The notes under the pieces are model-generated. The model was given only the letters and a program-made list of their open reading frames with translations. It was not told the DNA's origin and searched no databases. Positions 1 to 7,725 of a stretch of 64,000 bases of DNA are shown here, in pieces. Origin of the DNA: Streptomyces spinoverrucosus (lineage in GTDB: Bacteria; Actinomycetota; Actinomycetes; Streptomycetales; Streptomycetaceae); contig NZ_JADPZX010000001.1 in the NCBI RefSeq assembly GCF_015712165.1, forward strand, positions 3,923,001-3,987,000, in the 5' to 3' direction. Positions within the stretch are counted from its first letter, which is position 1. Each line of letters starts with the position of its first letter. The position numbers were made by a program, and so were the translations under genes.

Positions 1-773
1 ACCATCGACGCCGGATAACCGGCCCAGCCCACCAGTCCCGCCGTCGCCGCCGCCCCGCCCGTGAGCAGCAGCCACCCTGCGCGGCGGCGCTCCAACTCGC
101 CCCGGGTCCACGCCGCGCCCAGCGTGTACGGCACCAGCCAGCCCGCGGCCACGTTCACCCAGCCGAGCCAGGACGGGCCGCCGAGGCCGAAGCGCACGAG
201 GTCCACATGGAGGACGACGGCCAGCGGCCACAGCGGGTTGACCCGCGTCAGCAACGGGGTCGCCGCGGTCAGCGCGGCGAAGACCAGCAGGAACCACAGG
301 GGCGACAGGGCGAGCTTGACCAGCGTCCGGACCGTCGTGAACTCCACGCCCGTCAGCAGCAGCGCCGCCGAGGCCACCGTCCACAGCGCCAGTACGGCCG
401 CCACCGGCGCGAAGAGCCGGGCCAGACGGGTGATCAGCCAGCGCCCGTACGTCGTGCCGCGCGCCTGCGCCGAGGCGAGGCTCCGGGTCGCCACATGGCC
501 GCCGACCAGGAAGAACACGGCGAGCGTCTGGAAGATCCAGGAGATCGGCGCCAGCCAGGGCATGTGCTGGAGCGGGCTGGACGCGCGCAGGGTGCCGCCG
601 TCCGCCACCAGGGCGGTCACCAGCCAGTGGCCCAGCACCACGCCGAGGATCGCGAGGGCGCGCAGGGCGTCGACCGCGCGATCCCGTTCCCGGGGTGTCG
701 CCGCGTCGATGCGGGTGGCGGATTTCCGAACGCCCCGGATGTACCGGACAGTCCGGTCGCGTATGTCACGCAC
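1..773 (-). CDS. Acyltransferase-3-like integral membrane protein, 3' end cut by the window
   Basis: At least 257 residues are visible; the C-terminus lies beyond position 1. The product starts VRDIRDRTVRY and has a short basic cytoplasmic head, then RAVDALRALAILGVVLGHW, the opening signature of membrane acyltransferases of the acyltransferase-3 family (an arginine and later a histidine in the first helix). Several hydrophobic helices follow, with short charged loops. The family moves acyl groups onto sugars or other envelope molecules; the substrate here cannot be read. The GTG start overlaps the stop of the upstream hydrolase by eight bases (GTGCGTGA), so the two are translationally coupled. 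The start is well supported because GGAGGTGA lies just upstream, inside the end of the preceding gene. Confidence 0.75.
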   Translation of the reverse strand, partial: MRDIRDRTVRYIRGVRKSATRIDAATPRERDRAVDALRALAILGVVLGHWLVTALVADGGTLRASSPLQHMPWLAPISWIFQTLAVFFLVGGHVATRSLASAQARGTTYGRWLITRLARLFAPVAAVLALWTVASAALLLTGVEFTTVRTLVKLALSPLWFLLVFAALTAATPLLTRVNPLWPLAVVLHVDLVRFGLGGPSWLGWVNVAAGWLVPYTLGAAWTRGELERRRAGWLLLTGGAAATAGLVGWAGYPASM

Positions 774-1800
774 GGGTCACCTCCGAGGTGTCGCCGAGGA
801 CGATCCGGGCGAGGTTGGCCAGGGAGACCGAGCCCGGCGTGAAGTAGTCGCTGTGGCCGCCGTCGCCGGCCGCGAAGACGCGGGCGCCGAAGACCGGTGA
901 CACGGGGTCGGTGCCGAAGCCGACCGTGACGCCGAAGAGGTCGGCCCTGATGTGCGGTGCCTCCGCGATCCAGTCGTCGCCGCCGCGGGCCGCCCAGACA
1001 CGGGCGGACGTGTGCAGCGCCGCCGCCGAGTCCGCGCCCGTGCCGGGGCTGCCGATGAGCGCGATGTCGTCGATGCCGGTGCCGGCGGAGGCGGCGCGGG
1101 CGCAGACGACGGTGCCGTAGGAGTGGCAGACCAACGTGACGTGGGCCCGGCGGCCGGTGATGCCGCGCAGCTGTCGTATGAACTCGCGCAGCTTCGGGGC
1201 GGCTTGGTCGGCGCGGGTGGTGGTGAGGACGGTGGTGCTGATCGTGTCCGGGGTCTCGTAGCCGAGCCAGGCGACGACCGCCGGGCGGGTGCCCTGAGGG
1301 GCGTGCCGGGTCAGCCGGCCGTACAGGGCCGTGGCCGTCGCGCGGAAGCGGGCGTATGTGTCGAGGGTGGTGTCCGAGCCCGGGACGAGGACCGCTATGC
1401 GGTCGGCGTGGGCCAGGTCGCCGAACACCTCGGTGGCCCGGCCGGAGCCACGGCCGTCGAAGGCGAGAAGCGTACGGGACGGGTCGGCCAGGGAGCGGTC
1501 GGCGGCGGCGCGGCCGCGGTCGCCGTGCGCCTCGGCCATACGGGACGCTTCCGCGGCGTTGGCGCGGTTGGCGGCGTAGGCGTCGTCCAGGGTGGATGCC
1601 GTGAGCGGAGCGAGTACGGCGGGGGTGGGGGCCGGGATGCGGGGGTGGGCCGCGGCGGAGAGGGGGACTACGACGGCGGCGGTGACGAGGAGGGCGAGCA
1701 GGGAGCGGCGTAGTCGCCGGGCGGTGCGGAGGGGCGCCCTCCAGCCCCGCGGCCCCTCCGGCCCAGCCGTCGTCGTATCAACCCCGAACCCCAGGCCCAT
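766..1800 (-). CDS. Secreted or membrane-anchored alpha/beta hydrolase, DUF1023 type
   Basis: 344 residues from the ATG at 1800, chosen because GGGAGGGAAG stands about six bases upstream; an in-frame ATG at 1830 lacks such a site. A basic stretch followed by a hydrophobic segment (RRSLLALLVTAAVVVPL) looks like a signal peptide or anchor. The catalytic half contains TLVCHSYGTVV, a nucleophile-elbow variant with the serine after histidine, then GGDDWI as a candidate acid and GGHSDYF as the candidate histidine. This layout fits the actinobacterial DUF1023 alpha/beta hydrolases, whose substrates are mostly unknown. The gene is followed by, and overlaps, the membrane acyltransferase gene, so the pair may act on the same envelope compound; that is inference. 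Confidence 0.75.
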   Translation of the reverse strand: MGLGFGVDTTTAGPEGPRGWRAPLRTARRLRRSLLALLVTAAVVVPLSAAAHPRIPAPTPAVLAPLTASTLDDAYAANRANAAEASRMAEAHGDRGRAAADRSLADPSRTLLAFDGRGSGRATEVFGDLAHADRIAVLVPGSDTTLDTYARFRATATALYGRLTRHAPQGTRPAVVAWLGYETPDTISTTVLTTTRADQAAPKLREFIRQLRGITGRRAHVTLVCHSYGTVVCARAASAGTGIDDIALIGSPGTGADSAAALHTSARVWAARGGDDWIAEAPHIRADLFGVTVGFGTDPVSPVFGARVFAAGDGGHSDYFTPGSVSLANLARIVLGDTSEVTRA

Positions 1801-1915
1801 GCCGTCTTCCCTCCCAGTCCGCCCGCCCATCGGGCCTGTCTGGTTGGGAAATTACGGATCAGGGCTCGTCGTCCGCGTCCCGCCAGGGAGCTCTTCCGGC
1901 AGGTAGCTCTCAGGT

Positions 1916-2019
1916 ACTACGGGTATGAGAGGGGCTCACCTAGGACGGGCATGAGAGCGACTCACCTATCACGCACATGAGAGGGCCTCACCTGTTACGG
2001 GCATGAGACGGCCTCACCA
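1916..2019. repeat. Four tandem 26-bp imperfect repeats
   Basis: Units lie at 1916-1941, 1942-1967, 1968-1993 and 1994-2019 with no spacing. On the minus strand every unit carries GGTGAG, then a variable base pair or two, then TCTCAT and a mostly conserved CCCGT. The last unit contains the stop codon (2014-2016) of the formamidase-like gene, so the array looks like serial duplication of that gene's 3' end. There is no coding sequence in the array and no obvious hairpin. Confidence 0.85.
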
Positions 2020-2913
2020 AGCCAACTGCCCAATCTCCTCGACCACCACCGCACACGCATCCGCCACCGGATCGATCAGCGGAAAGTGACCGACGTCCTC
2101 CAGCAGCGTCAGCCCCACCACCTCCCCCGCCTTCGCCGCCGCCTCCGCGTACGACTCGGCGACGGCCTGCGGAACATCCACGTCCGCGCGCCCCTGGACG
2201 AGCGTCGTCGCGATGCCGGTCGGCAGCAGCAGCGCCGGGTCGGCATACGGCTGCCGCTCCGCGAAGTGCGCCTCGCCACCCAGGAGTTGACGTACCGCTC
2301 CCCCGCACACATCCAGCTTGTCGGCCACCGCGAAGTCCGCGATCGGGGCCAGCGCCACCACGCCCCGCAGCTGCGCGGGCCGGTCCGTGCGCCAGGGCGC
2401 GTCCGCCGGGAGGACGTGCCGGGCGGCCGCCCACAGCGCCAGATGCGCGCCCGCCGAGTGGCCGGTGATCACCGTACGGCGGAAGTCGGCCTGCGGAAGG
2501 GCCTCCCGTACGAGCGCGGGGAGCGCGTCCAGCGCGGCGGCGACGTCGTCGAAGGTCTCCGGCCAGCGACCGGCGACCGGTCCGGTGCCCGGCCCGGTGT
2601 CCCCGTCCGGACTCTCGGCGCCCCGCCGGTACTCGACGCTCGCCACGGCGAACCCCCGGCGGGCCAGGAAGTCCGCGAACGGGCTGATGTGCCGGCGGTC
2701 GTACGGCGCCCGCCACGCACCCCCGTGCAGCACCACGACGAGCGGGGCGAGGGAGGTGGGCCCCGTGGGCTCGGTGCCGCGCGGGGCGTAGAAGTCGATC
2801 ACCTGGTCGGGGTGGTCGCCGTACGCGGCCGTGGCGTCGGGGTCGACGGCCGGATGCGCGAAGGCGGACTCCTCCTCGGCGGCGGCCCGGGCTGCTGCGG
2901 CGTCGTCCGGCAT
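2014..2913 (-). CDS. Alpha/beta hydrolase, probable arylformamidase of the kynurenine pathway
   Basis: 299 residues, cytoplasmic. LVVVLHGGAW (about residues 58-67) is the HGGxW oxyanion-hole motif of the esterase/lipase BD-FAE group, VITGHSAGAHLALW is the nucleophile elbow, QGRADVDVP offers the acid and DVGHFPLI the histidine. Size and motifs fit kynurenine formamidase (N-formylkynurenine to kynurenine plus formate). Kynureninase and tryptophan 2,3-dioxygenase lie just upstream on the same strand, which makes this role likely, since it is the only missing step between them. The decayed TetR remnant and a 10-bp repeat separate it from kynU, so it probably has its own promoter. A general carboxylesterase role cannot be excluded. 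Confidence 0.75.
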   Translation of the reverse strand: MPDDAAAARAAAEEESAFAHPAVDPDATAAYGDHPDQVIDFYAPRGTEPTGPTSLAPLVVVLHGGAWRAPYDRRHISPFADFLARRGFAVASVEYRRGAESPDGDTGPGTGPVAGRWPETFDDVAAALDALPALVREALPQADFRRTVITGHSAGAHLALWAAARHVLPADAPWRTDRPAQLRGVVALAPIADFAVADKLDVCGGAVRQLLGGEAHFAERQPYADPALLLPTGIATTLVQGRADVDVPQAVAESYAEAAAKAGEVVGLTLLEDVGHFPLIDPVADACAVVVEEIGQLAW

Positions 2914-3080
2914 GCTCCAACCTCTCAGCGGTGTAACGGGTTTGGCGGACCAGGGGAATCGGCCGTTGGCGGGGACGGTATCAGGCCGGTGACGTGCGGC
3001 TGCATGGGGATGTCACGCTCGGTGAGGGGCAGGGTGACGGTTCCACCGTTTCGTTTCCGCTGGTGAGTGACGGCAGGACA

Positions 3081-3140
3081 CTCGCCCCCAGGAGTCCCCA
3101 GGAGTCCCCAGGAGTCCCCAGGAGTCCCCAGGAACCCCAA
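3081..3140. repeat. 10-bp tandem repeat, four exact and two degenerate copies
   Basis: GGAGTCCCCA is repeated exactly four times at 3091-3130, flanked by a diverged copy on each side (3081-3090, 3131-3140). The array sits immediately before the decayed TetR fragment. Such a short perfect array is likely to vary in copy number between strains. Confidence 0.85.
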
Positions 3141-3446
3141 AGAACGCGGGCCAACGCGCGGCTGGTGCGCAGGACGTTGGCGGATCCCCGGCAGGGGGCA
3201 CTGTTCCGCGCCGTCATCGCCGCCGCGAGGTGCGGGTGGCGGAGTGGGCGCCGTGCGTGGAACAGGGCGTCGCCCGGGGCGAGTTGCCCGTCGGGACGGA
3301 CGCGGAGGCGGTCGTACGGGCGGTGTCTGCGCCCCCTCTACTACCAGTTGCTGACGACCGGGGCCCCCGCCACCCCCGCCGCGGAGCGCGCCGCGCGGGC
3401 GGCGCACGCGGCTGCCGTGGCGGGGGTGTACGTCACCAGGACGTGA
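3141..3446 (+). pseudogene. Decayed TetR-family regulator, C-terminal half only
   Basis: Three consecutive pieces in two alternating frames reconstruct a TetR ligand-binding domain. ARLVRRTLADPRQGALFRAV is in one frame (from about 3150). VRVAEWAPCVEQGVARGELP and the stretch up to AEAVVRAVSAP are in a second frame (about 3230-3330). APLYYQLLTTG through the end at 3446 returns to the first frame. These match the usual order (conserved RGELP, then PLYYxLL near the C-terminus) of actinobacterial TetR proteins. The helix-turn-helix half is absent, and part of the helix between the first two pieces is missing. The reading frame is therefore broken at least twice and the gene is dead. It may be the former repressor of the adjoining kynurenine genes, but this is inference. 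Confidence 0.7.
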
Positions 3447-3452
3447 CCGGGG

Positions 3453-4646
3453 TCAGCGCAGCACCTCCGCCAGCACCCGCGCCGCCCGTTCCACATCCGC
3501 GAACCCGACATACAGCGGGGTGAAGCCGAACCGCAGCACATCGGGCTGCCGGAAGTCGCCCACGACCCCTCCCTCGATGAGCCGTTTCATCACGTCCCCG
3601 GCATCCGCGCACCGCAGCGCCACCTGGCTGCCGCGCTCCTCATGAGCGGCCGGAGTCACCGACTCCACGCGGCCCTCGGGCACATACGCCCCGACACACT
3701 CCAAGAAGAAGTCCGTCAGCGCGAGCGACTTGGCCCGCACCGCCTCGATCGAGACACCGTCCCAGACCTCCAGCGCGGCCTCCAGCGCCAGCATCGAGAG
3801 GATGTCCGGCGTACCGACCCGCCCGCGCACCGCACCCGGCGCCGGTTCGAAGGAAGCCCGCATGCCGAAGGGCTCCACATGCGAGTTCCACCCCGGCAGC
3901 GGCGAGTCGAACCGGTCCTGCAGCTCGGCCCGCACATACAGGTACGCCGGTGAACCGGGCCCACCGTTCAGGTACTTGTACGTGCACCCGACCGCCAGGT
4001 CCACCCCGTGCTCGTCCAGCCCCACCGGCAGCGCGCCCGCGCTGTGGCACAGGTCCCACACCGCCACCGCGCCCGCCGCGTGCACCGCGGCCGTCAGTGC
4101 GGGCAGGTCGTGCAGCCGGCCCGTCCGGTAGTCGACGTGGTTCAGCAGCACCGCGGCCGTGCGCCCGGACAGGGCGGCCGGCACCTCACCCGGCACCACC
4201 GCCCGCAGCGAGCACCCGGTCATCCGCGCCGCCGACTCGGCGATGTACCCGTCCGTGGGGAAGGTCGTCGCGTCGACCAGGATCTCGTCCCGGCCGGAAC
4301 CGGCGGACTGCGCCATCCGCACAGCGGCCACCAGCGCCTTGAAGACATTGACGCTCGTCGAGTCGCCGACCACGATCTGGCCCGCCGCCGCGCCCACCAG
4401 CGGGGCGATCCGGTCGCCGATCCGCTCGGGCGCGGTCCACCAGCCGCTCTCCTCCCACGAACGGATCCGCAGCTCACCCCACTGACGGCGGACGACATCC
4501 TCGACCCGGCCCGGCACGCCGGCCGGCAGCGCGCCCAGCGAGTTGCCGTCCAGGTACACCACGTCGTCGAGGACGAACGCCGACCGCTTCCCGGCCAGCG
4601 GGTCCTCGCCGTCCCACTTCTCAGCCCGCAGGAGCAGTTCAGACAT
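3453..4646 (-). CDS. kynU: Kynureninase
   Basis: 397 residues. A PLP enzyme of fold type I that cleaves kynurenine to anthranilate and alanine. The N-terminus has YLDGNSLGALP, characteristic of kynureninases. The PLP lysine lies in CTYKYLNGGPGSPAYLYV, and the aspartate that pairs with the pyridine nitrogen is in AVWDLCHSAGALP. Length is normal for bacterial KynU. The ATG overlaps the stop of the upstream dioxygenase gene by eight bases (ATGTCTGA), so the two form a coupled operon. Together with the formamidase-like gene the set completes tryptophan degradation to anthranilate. No kynurenine hydroxylase gene is visible nearby, so the route probably stops at anthranilate here. Confidence 0.93.
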   Translation of the reverse strand: MSELLLRAEKWDGEDPLAGKRSAFVLDDVVYLDGNSLGALPAGVPGRVEDVVRRQWGELRIRSWEESGWWTAPERIGDRIAPLVGAAAGQIVVGDSTSVNVFKALVAAVRMAQSAGSGRDEILVDATTFPTDGYIAESAARMTGCSLRAVVPGEVPAALSGRTAAVLLNHVDYRTGRLHDLPALTAAVHAAGAVAVWDLCHSAGALPVGLDEHGVDLAVGCTYKYLNGGPGSPAYLYVRAELQDRFDSPLPGWNSHVEPFGMRASFEPAPGAVRGRVGTPDILSMLALEAALEVWDGVSIEAVRAKSLALTDFFLECVGAYVPEGRVESVTPAAHEERGSQVALRCADAGDVMKRLIEGGVVGDFRQPDVLRFGFTPLYVGFADVERAARVLAEVLR

Positions 4647-5478
4647 GGGACCTCGCCGTCCACAGCTCCGGGAACACGTTCTTGCGCGCCCGCTTCTCCA
4701 GCCAGGCCACCCCGGCCGAGCCGCCCGTGCCGGGCTTCGCGCCCATGGCGCGCCGGGTGGCGACCAGGTGGTCGTTGCGCCAGCGCCACACCAGTTCGGC
4801 GACGTCGGTCAGCGCCTCGCCCAAGCGGGCGAGTTCGGAGTTCTGGTCGCCCGCGTAGATCGCGGTCCAGGCCGCCTCGACCGCTTCCGACGGCTCGTAC
4901 CGCTCGGAGACGTCGCGCTTCAGCACGGCCTCGGGGATCGCGTGGCCGCGCCGGGCGAGGAAGCGCAGCACCTCGTCGTACAGGCTCGGCTCGTGCAGCG
5001 CCTTCTCCAGCTCGGCGTGCACTCGGGGCGCGCCCCGGTGCGGGACCAGCATCGACGCGGACTTCTCGCCGAGCAGGAACTCCATCCGCCGGTACATCGC
5101 CGACTGGAATCCGGAGCCCTCGCCGAGGGCGGAGCGATACGAGTTGAACTGGGCCGGGGTCAGCTGGCCGAGCGGCTTCCAGGAGGCGTTCAGCGCCTCC
5201 AGCTCGCGGACGGAACGCTTCAGCGCCGCCACCGCCACCGGCACGTCGTCCTCGCGGAGCGCCTTCGCGGCGGTCTCCCACTCATGGACGACGACGGTGA
5301 ACCACAGCTCCATCACCTGGGTCGTGACCAGGAAGACCATCTCTCCGGGATCGTCGGAGAGGGTGTGCTGGAGGTGGGTGAGCACGTCCGCCCTGACGTA
5401 GTCCTCGTACGGCGTTGTGCCATCGAAGTCGAGATGCGGGGTCTCGGGCTCGTTCGTTTCGTGAGCCTCTTGGGACAT
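4639..5478 (-). CDS. kynA: Tryptophan 2,3-dioxygenase
   Basis: 279 residues from the ATG at 5478, which has CAGGAGAC eight bases upstream; an in-frame start 35 codons earlier adds residues not expected in the family. Heme enzyme that opens the indole ring of tryptophan to N-formylkynurenine, the first step of the pathway. Family motifs are clear: TPYEDYVRADVLTHLQH near the N-terminus, MELWFTVVVHEW, and FxSxxYR-like QFNSYRSALGEGSGFQS. The C-terminal RNDHL is followed by KPGTGGSAG; the histidine in RNDHL aligns with the heme ligand region. Transcribed first in the operon with kynU. The gene symbol follows common bacterial usage. Confidence 0.93.
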   Translation of the reverse strand: MSQEAHETNEPETPHLDFDGTTPYEDYVRADVLTHLQHTLSDDPGEMVFLVTTQVMELWFTVVVHEWETAAKALREDDVPVAVAALKRSVRELEALNASWKPLGQLTPAQFNSYRSALGEGSGFQSAMYRRMEFLLGEKSASMLVPHRGAPRVHAELEKALHEPSLYDEVLRFLARRGHAIPEAVLKRDVSERYEPSEAVEAAWTAIYAGDQNSELARLGEALTDVAELVWRWRNDHLVATRRAMGAKPGTGGSAGVAWLEKRARKNVFPELWTARSHV

Positions 5479-5640
5479 CGCTGTCTCCTGTTGTAACTCC
5501 GGGTAGCGGTCCGCCCCTGCCGTTACCGACACGGGGGCCCCGGTCCCCACCCGCATCCTCAGGGATGCCCCGGAACATCGCAAGGCCCGCCCAGGTCACA
5601 CCGGGCGGGCCCGCAACAAAGGCGACTGATCCAGCGTCTG

Positions 5641-6054
5641 CTAACCCAGCGTCTGCGCCGCCGTCGGCGAGGAGTCCTTCAGGAACTGCGAGCAGCGCTC
5701 GTACTCCTCCTGCTCGCCGATCGCACCCGCCGCACGGGCGAGGGCGTGCAGGGCGCGCAGGAAGCCGCGGTTCGGCTCGTGCTCCCAGGGCACGGGCCCG
5801 TGGCCCTTCCAGCCGTTGCGGCGCAGGGCGTCCAGACCGCGGTGGTAGCCCGTACGGGCATAGGCGTACGACTCCACGACGCTGCCCCGTTCGAACGCCT
5901 CGTCGGCCAGCTGGGCCCAGGCCAGCGAGGACGTCGGGTACTTCGCCGCGACGTCGGCGGGCGCGGTCCCGCCCGCGAGCAGCTCACGCGGCTCCGGGTC
6001 GTCGGGGAGGTGGGTCGGGGGCGGTCCCCCGAGGAGGTTCTCGTGAATCGTCAT
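5641..6054 (-). CDS. DUF3151-family protein
   Basis: 137 residues from ATG at 6054 (MTIHENLLGG). A small soluble actinobacterial protein with a helical, TPR-like composition: SSLAWAQLADEAFERG, SVVESYAYARTGYHRGLDAL and then RGFLRALHALARAAGAIGE. The order of these blocks and the WEHEPNRGFLRAL stretch fit DUF3151. The biochemical role is not known. It stands alone between the kynurenine genes and an MFS exporter on the same strand, with 150 bases on one side and a 32-bp tandem repeat on the other. Confidence 0.8.
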   Translation of the reverse strand: MTIHENLLGGPPPTHLPDDPEPRELLAGGTAPADVAAKYPTSSLAWAQLADEAFERGSVVESYAYARTGYHRGLDALRRNGWKGHGPVPWEHEPNRGFLRALHALARAAGAIGEQEEYERCSQFLKDSSPTAAQTLG

Positions 6055-6120
6055 GGGTCCCAGTCTGGTGCATCGCGGCGGAACGAGGGCAGTGGCGGTC
6101 GCCCGCATGCCGCCGACCCG

Positions 6121-6216
6121 CACCCGCCACGCTCCACAACCCCGCCAACCCGCACCCGCCACGCTCCACAACCCCGCCAACCCGCACCCGCCGCGCTCCC
6201 GACCCCCGCCTATCCG
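6121..6216. repeat. 32-bp tandem repeat, two exact copies and one degenerate
   Basis: Positions 6121-6152 and 6153-6184 are identical (beginning CACCCGCCACGCTCCACAAC); 6185-6216 is a diverged third copy. The preceding GCCGACCCG looks like the tail of a further copy. The third unit covers the stop codon of the MFS gene (6210-6212), so this array again sits at a gene's 3' end. Confidence 0.85.
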
Positions 6217-7664
6217 CGCCCCGGCCGCTCCAGCGGTGGCGAGGTCACGTTTCCGTGCCTGCGGCACTCGGGCCGCTCACAGCCCGGCGGCAGACGGCGT
6301 ACGAACGTGAAGGCCAGCGCCGCCCCGACCACCAGCACGGCCGCGCACACCACCATCGCCCGGCCGAACGCCTCGTCGAAGGCGGCCGGCGCGCGGTACG
6401 CCTCCGGGCCCATCCCAGCCAGCAGGGGCAGCGCGGCGACCGCCACCAGGCCCGCCGCCCGCGCCGCCGCGTTGTTGATGCCGCTCGCCAGACCGGCCCG
6501 GGCCGTGTCCACGGAGGCCAGGACCGTGGCCGTGAGCGGCGCCACCAGGGTGACCATGCCCAGGCCCAGCACCAGCAGGGCCGGGAGCACGTCCGCCAGG
6601 TACGAGGCGTCCTGCCCCACCCGCAGCATCAGCAGCATGCCCGCCGCGCACAGCAGCGGGCCGACGGTGAGCGGGATGCGCGGGCCGATGCGTTCGCCCA
6701 GCTCGCCGGAGCGGGCGGAGAACAGCAGCATCAGGACGGTGGCCGGCAGCAGCGCCGTACCGGCGGCCAGGGCCGAGTAGCCGGAGACCACCTGGAGCTG
6801 GATCACGGCGAGGAAGAAGAAACCGCCGAAGGCCGCGTACACACACAGGGTGACCAGATTGACCGCCGTGAACTGGCGCGATCTGAAGATGTCCAGCGGC
6901 ATCATCGGGTCCGGGCGGCGCTTCTCGACGTAGACGAAGGCGACGCCCGCAGCCACGCCCGCGACCGCCGTCACGGCGACGACGAGGGACCCCTCCGTGG
7001 CCTCGATCAGGGCGTAGGTGACCAGGGCGAGCGACAGTGCGCCCAGTGTCGCGCCGAGCACGTCGAAGCGGCCGTGTTTGCGGCCGTCGGCGGACTCGGG
7101 GACGTGCCGCAGGGCCACGGGGACGCACACCAGAGCGAGCGGGACGTTGAGCAGGAAGATAAAGCGCCAGCCGGGGCCGTCCACCAGCCAACCGCCGACG
7201 AAGGGGCCGACGGCCGCGCCGATGCCGCCGAAGCCGGACCACAGGCCGACCGCCCGCCCCCGGTCGTCGGCATGGAAGGAGGCCTGGATCAACGCCAGCG
7301 ACCCCGGCGTGAGCAGGGCGCCGCCGACCCCCTGCAGCGCCCGGGCCGCGATCAGCACCTCCGCGTTCGGCGCGAGCCCGCACAGCAGCGAGGCGACGGC
7401 GAACCACACCACGCCCATGACGAAGATCTTCCGTCGGCCGTAAGTGTCGCCCAGCGAGCCGCCCAGCAGGATCAGCCCGGCGAGCGTGAGCATGTAGGCG
7501 TTGACCGTCCACTGGAGTGCCGCCAGGTCGGCGTCCAGGTCGCGGCCGATGCGGGGCAGGGCGACATTGACGACGGTCGAGTCCAGCAGGGCCATGCTGG
7601 AGCCGAGCACGGTGGTGAACAGGATCCACTTGCCCTGGGACGAGGCCAGCCGGACATCGGGCAT
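6210..7664 (-). CDS. MFS drug/solute exporter, DHA2 (14-helix) group
   Basis: 484 residues with about fourteen hydrophobic segments. Near the N-terminus SSMALLDSTVVNVALPRIG is the DHA2 motif D1 region. GGSLGDTYGRRKIFVMG is the MFS motif A between helices 2 and 3, and GAAVGPFVGGWLVDGPGWR is motif C, which marks drug:proton antiporters. NVPLALVCVPVAL follows as usual. It probably exports a toxic or secondary-metabolite compound using the proton gradient. It stands alone, with no TetR or MarR regulator beside it. Confidence 0.88.
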   Translation of the reverse strand: MPDVRLASSQGKWILFTTVLGSSMALLDSTVVNVALPRIGRDLDADLAALQWTVNAYMLTLAGLILLGGSLGDTYGRRKIFVMGVVWFAVASLLCGLAPNAEVLIAARALQGVGGALLTPGSLALIQASFHADDRGRAVGLWSGFGGIGAAVGPFVGGWLVDGPGWRFIFLLNVPLALVCVPVALRHVPESADGRKHGRFDVLGATLGALSLALVTYALIEATEGSLVVAVTAVAGVAAGVAFVYVEKRRPDPMMPLDIFRSRQFTAVNLVTLCVYAAFGGFFFLAVIQLQVVSGYSALAAGTALLPATVLMLLFSARSGELGERIGPRIPLTVGPLLCAAGMLLMLRVGQDASYLADVLPALLVLGLGMVTLVAPLTATVLASVDTARAGLASGINNAAARAAGLVAVAALPLLAGMGPEAYRAPAAFDEAFGRAMVVCAAVLVVGAALAFTFVRRLPPGCERPECRRHGNVTSPPLERPGRG

Positions 7665-7680
7665 GCCCCCAGGTATACAG

Positions 7681-7708
7681 CGAGCCCGGCGCTGTTGCGC
7701 CGGGCTCG
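7681..7708 (-). terminator. Perfect 12-bp stem-loop after fba
   Basis: CGAGCCCGGCGC and its exact complement enclose a TGTT loop. It lies 17 bases past the stop of the aldolase gene and just before the MFS start, so it most likely ends fba transcription and separates the two genes. Confidence 0.8.
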
Positions 7709-7725
7709 TCGGGGAAGTCCGGGTA

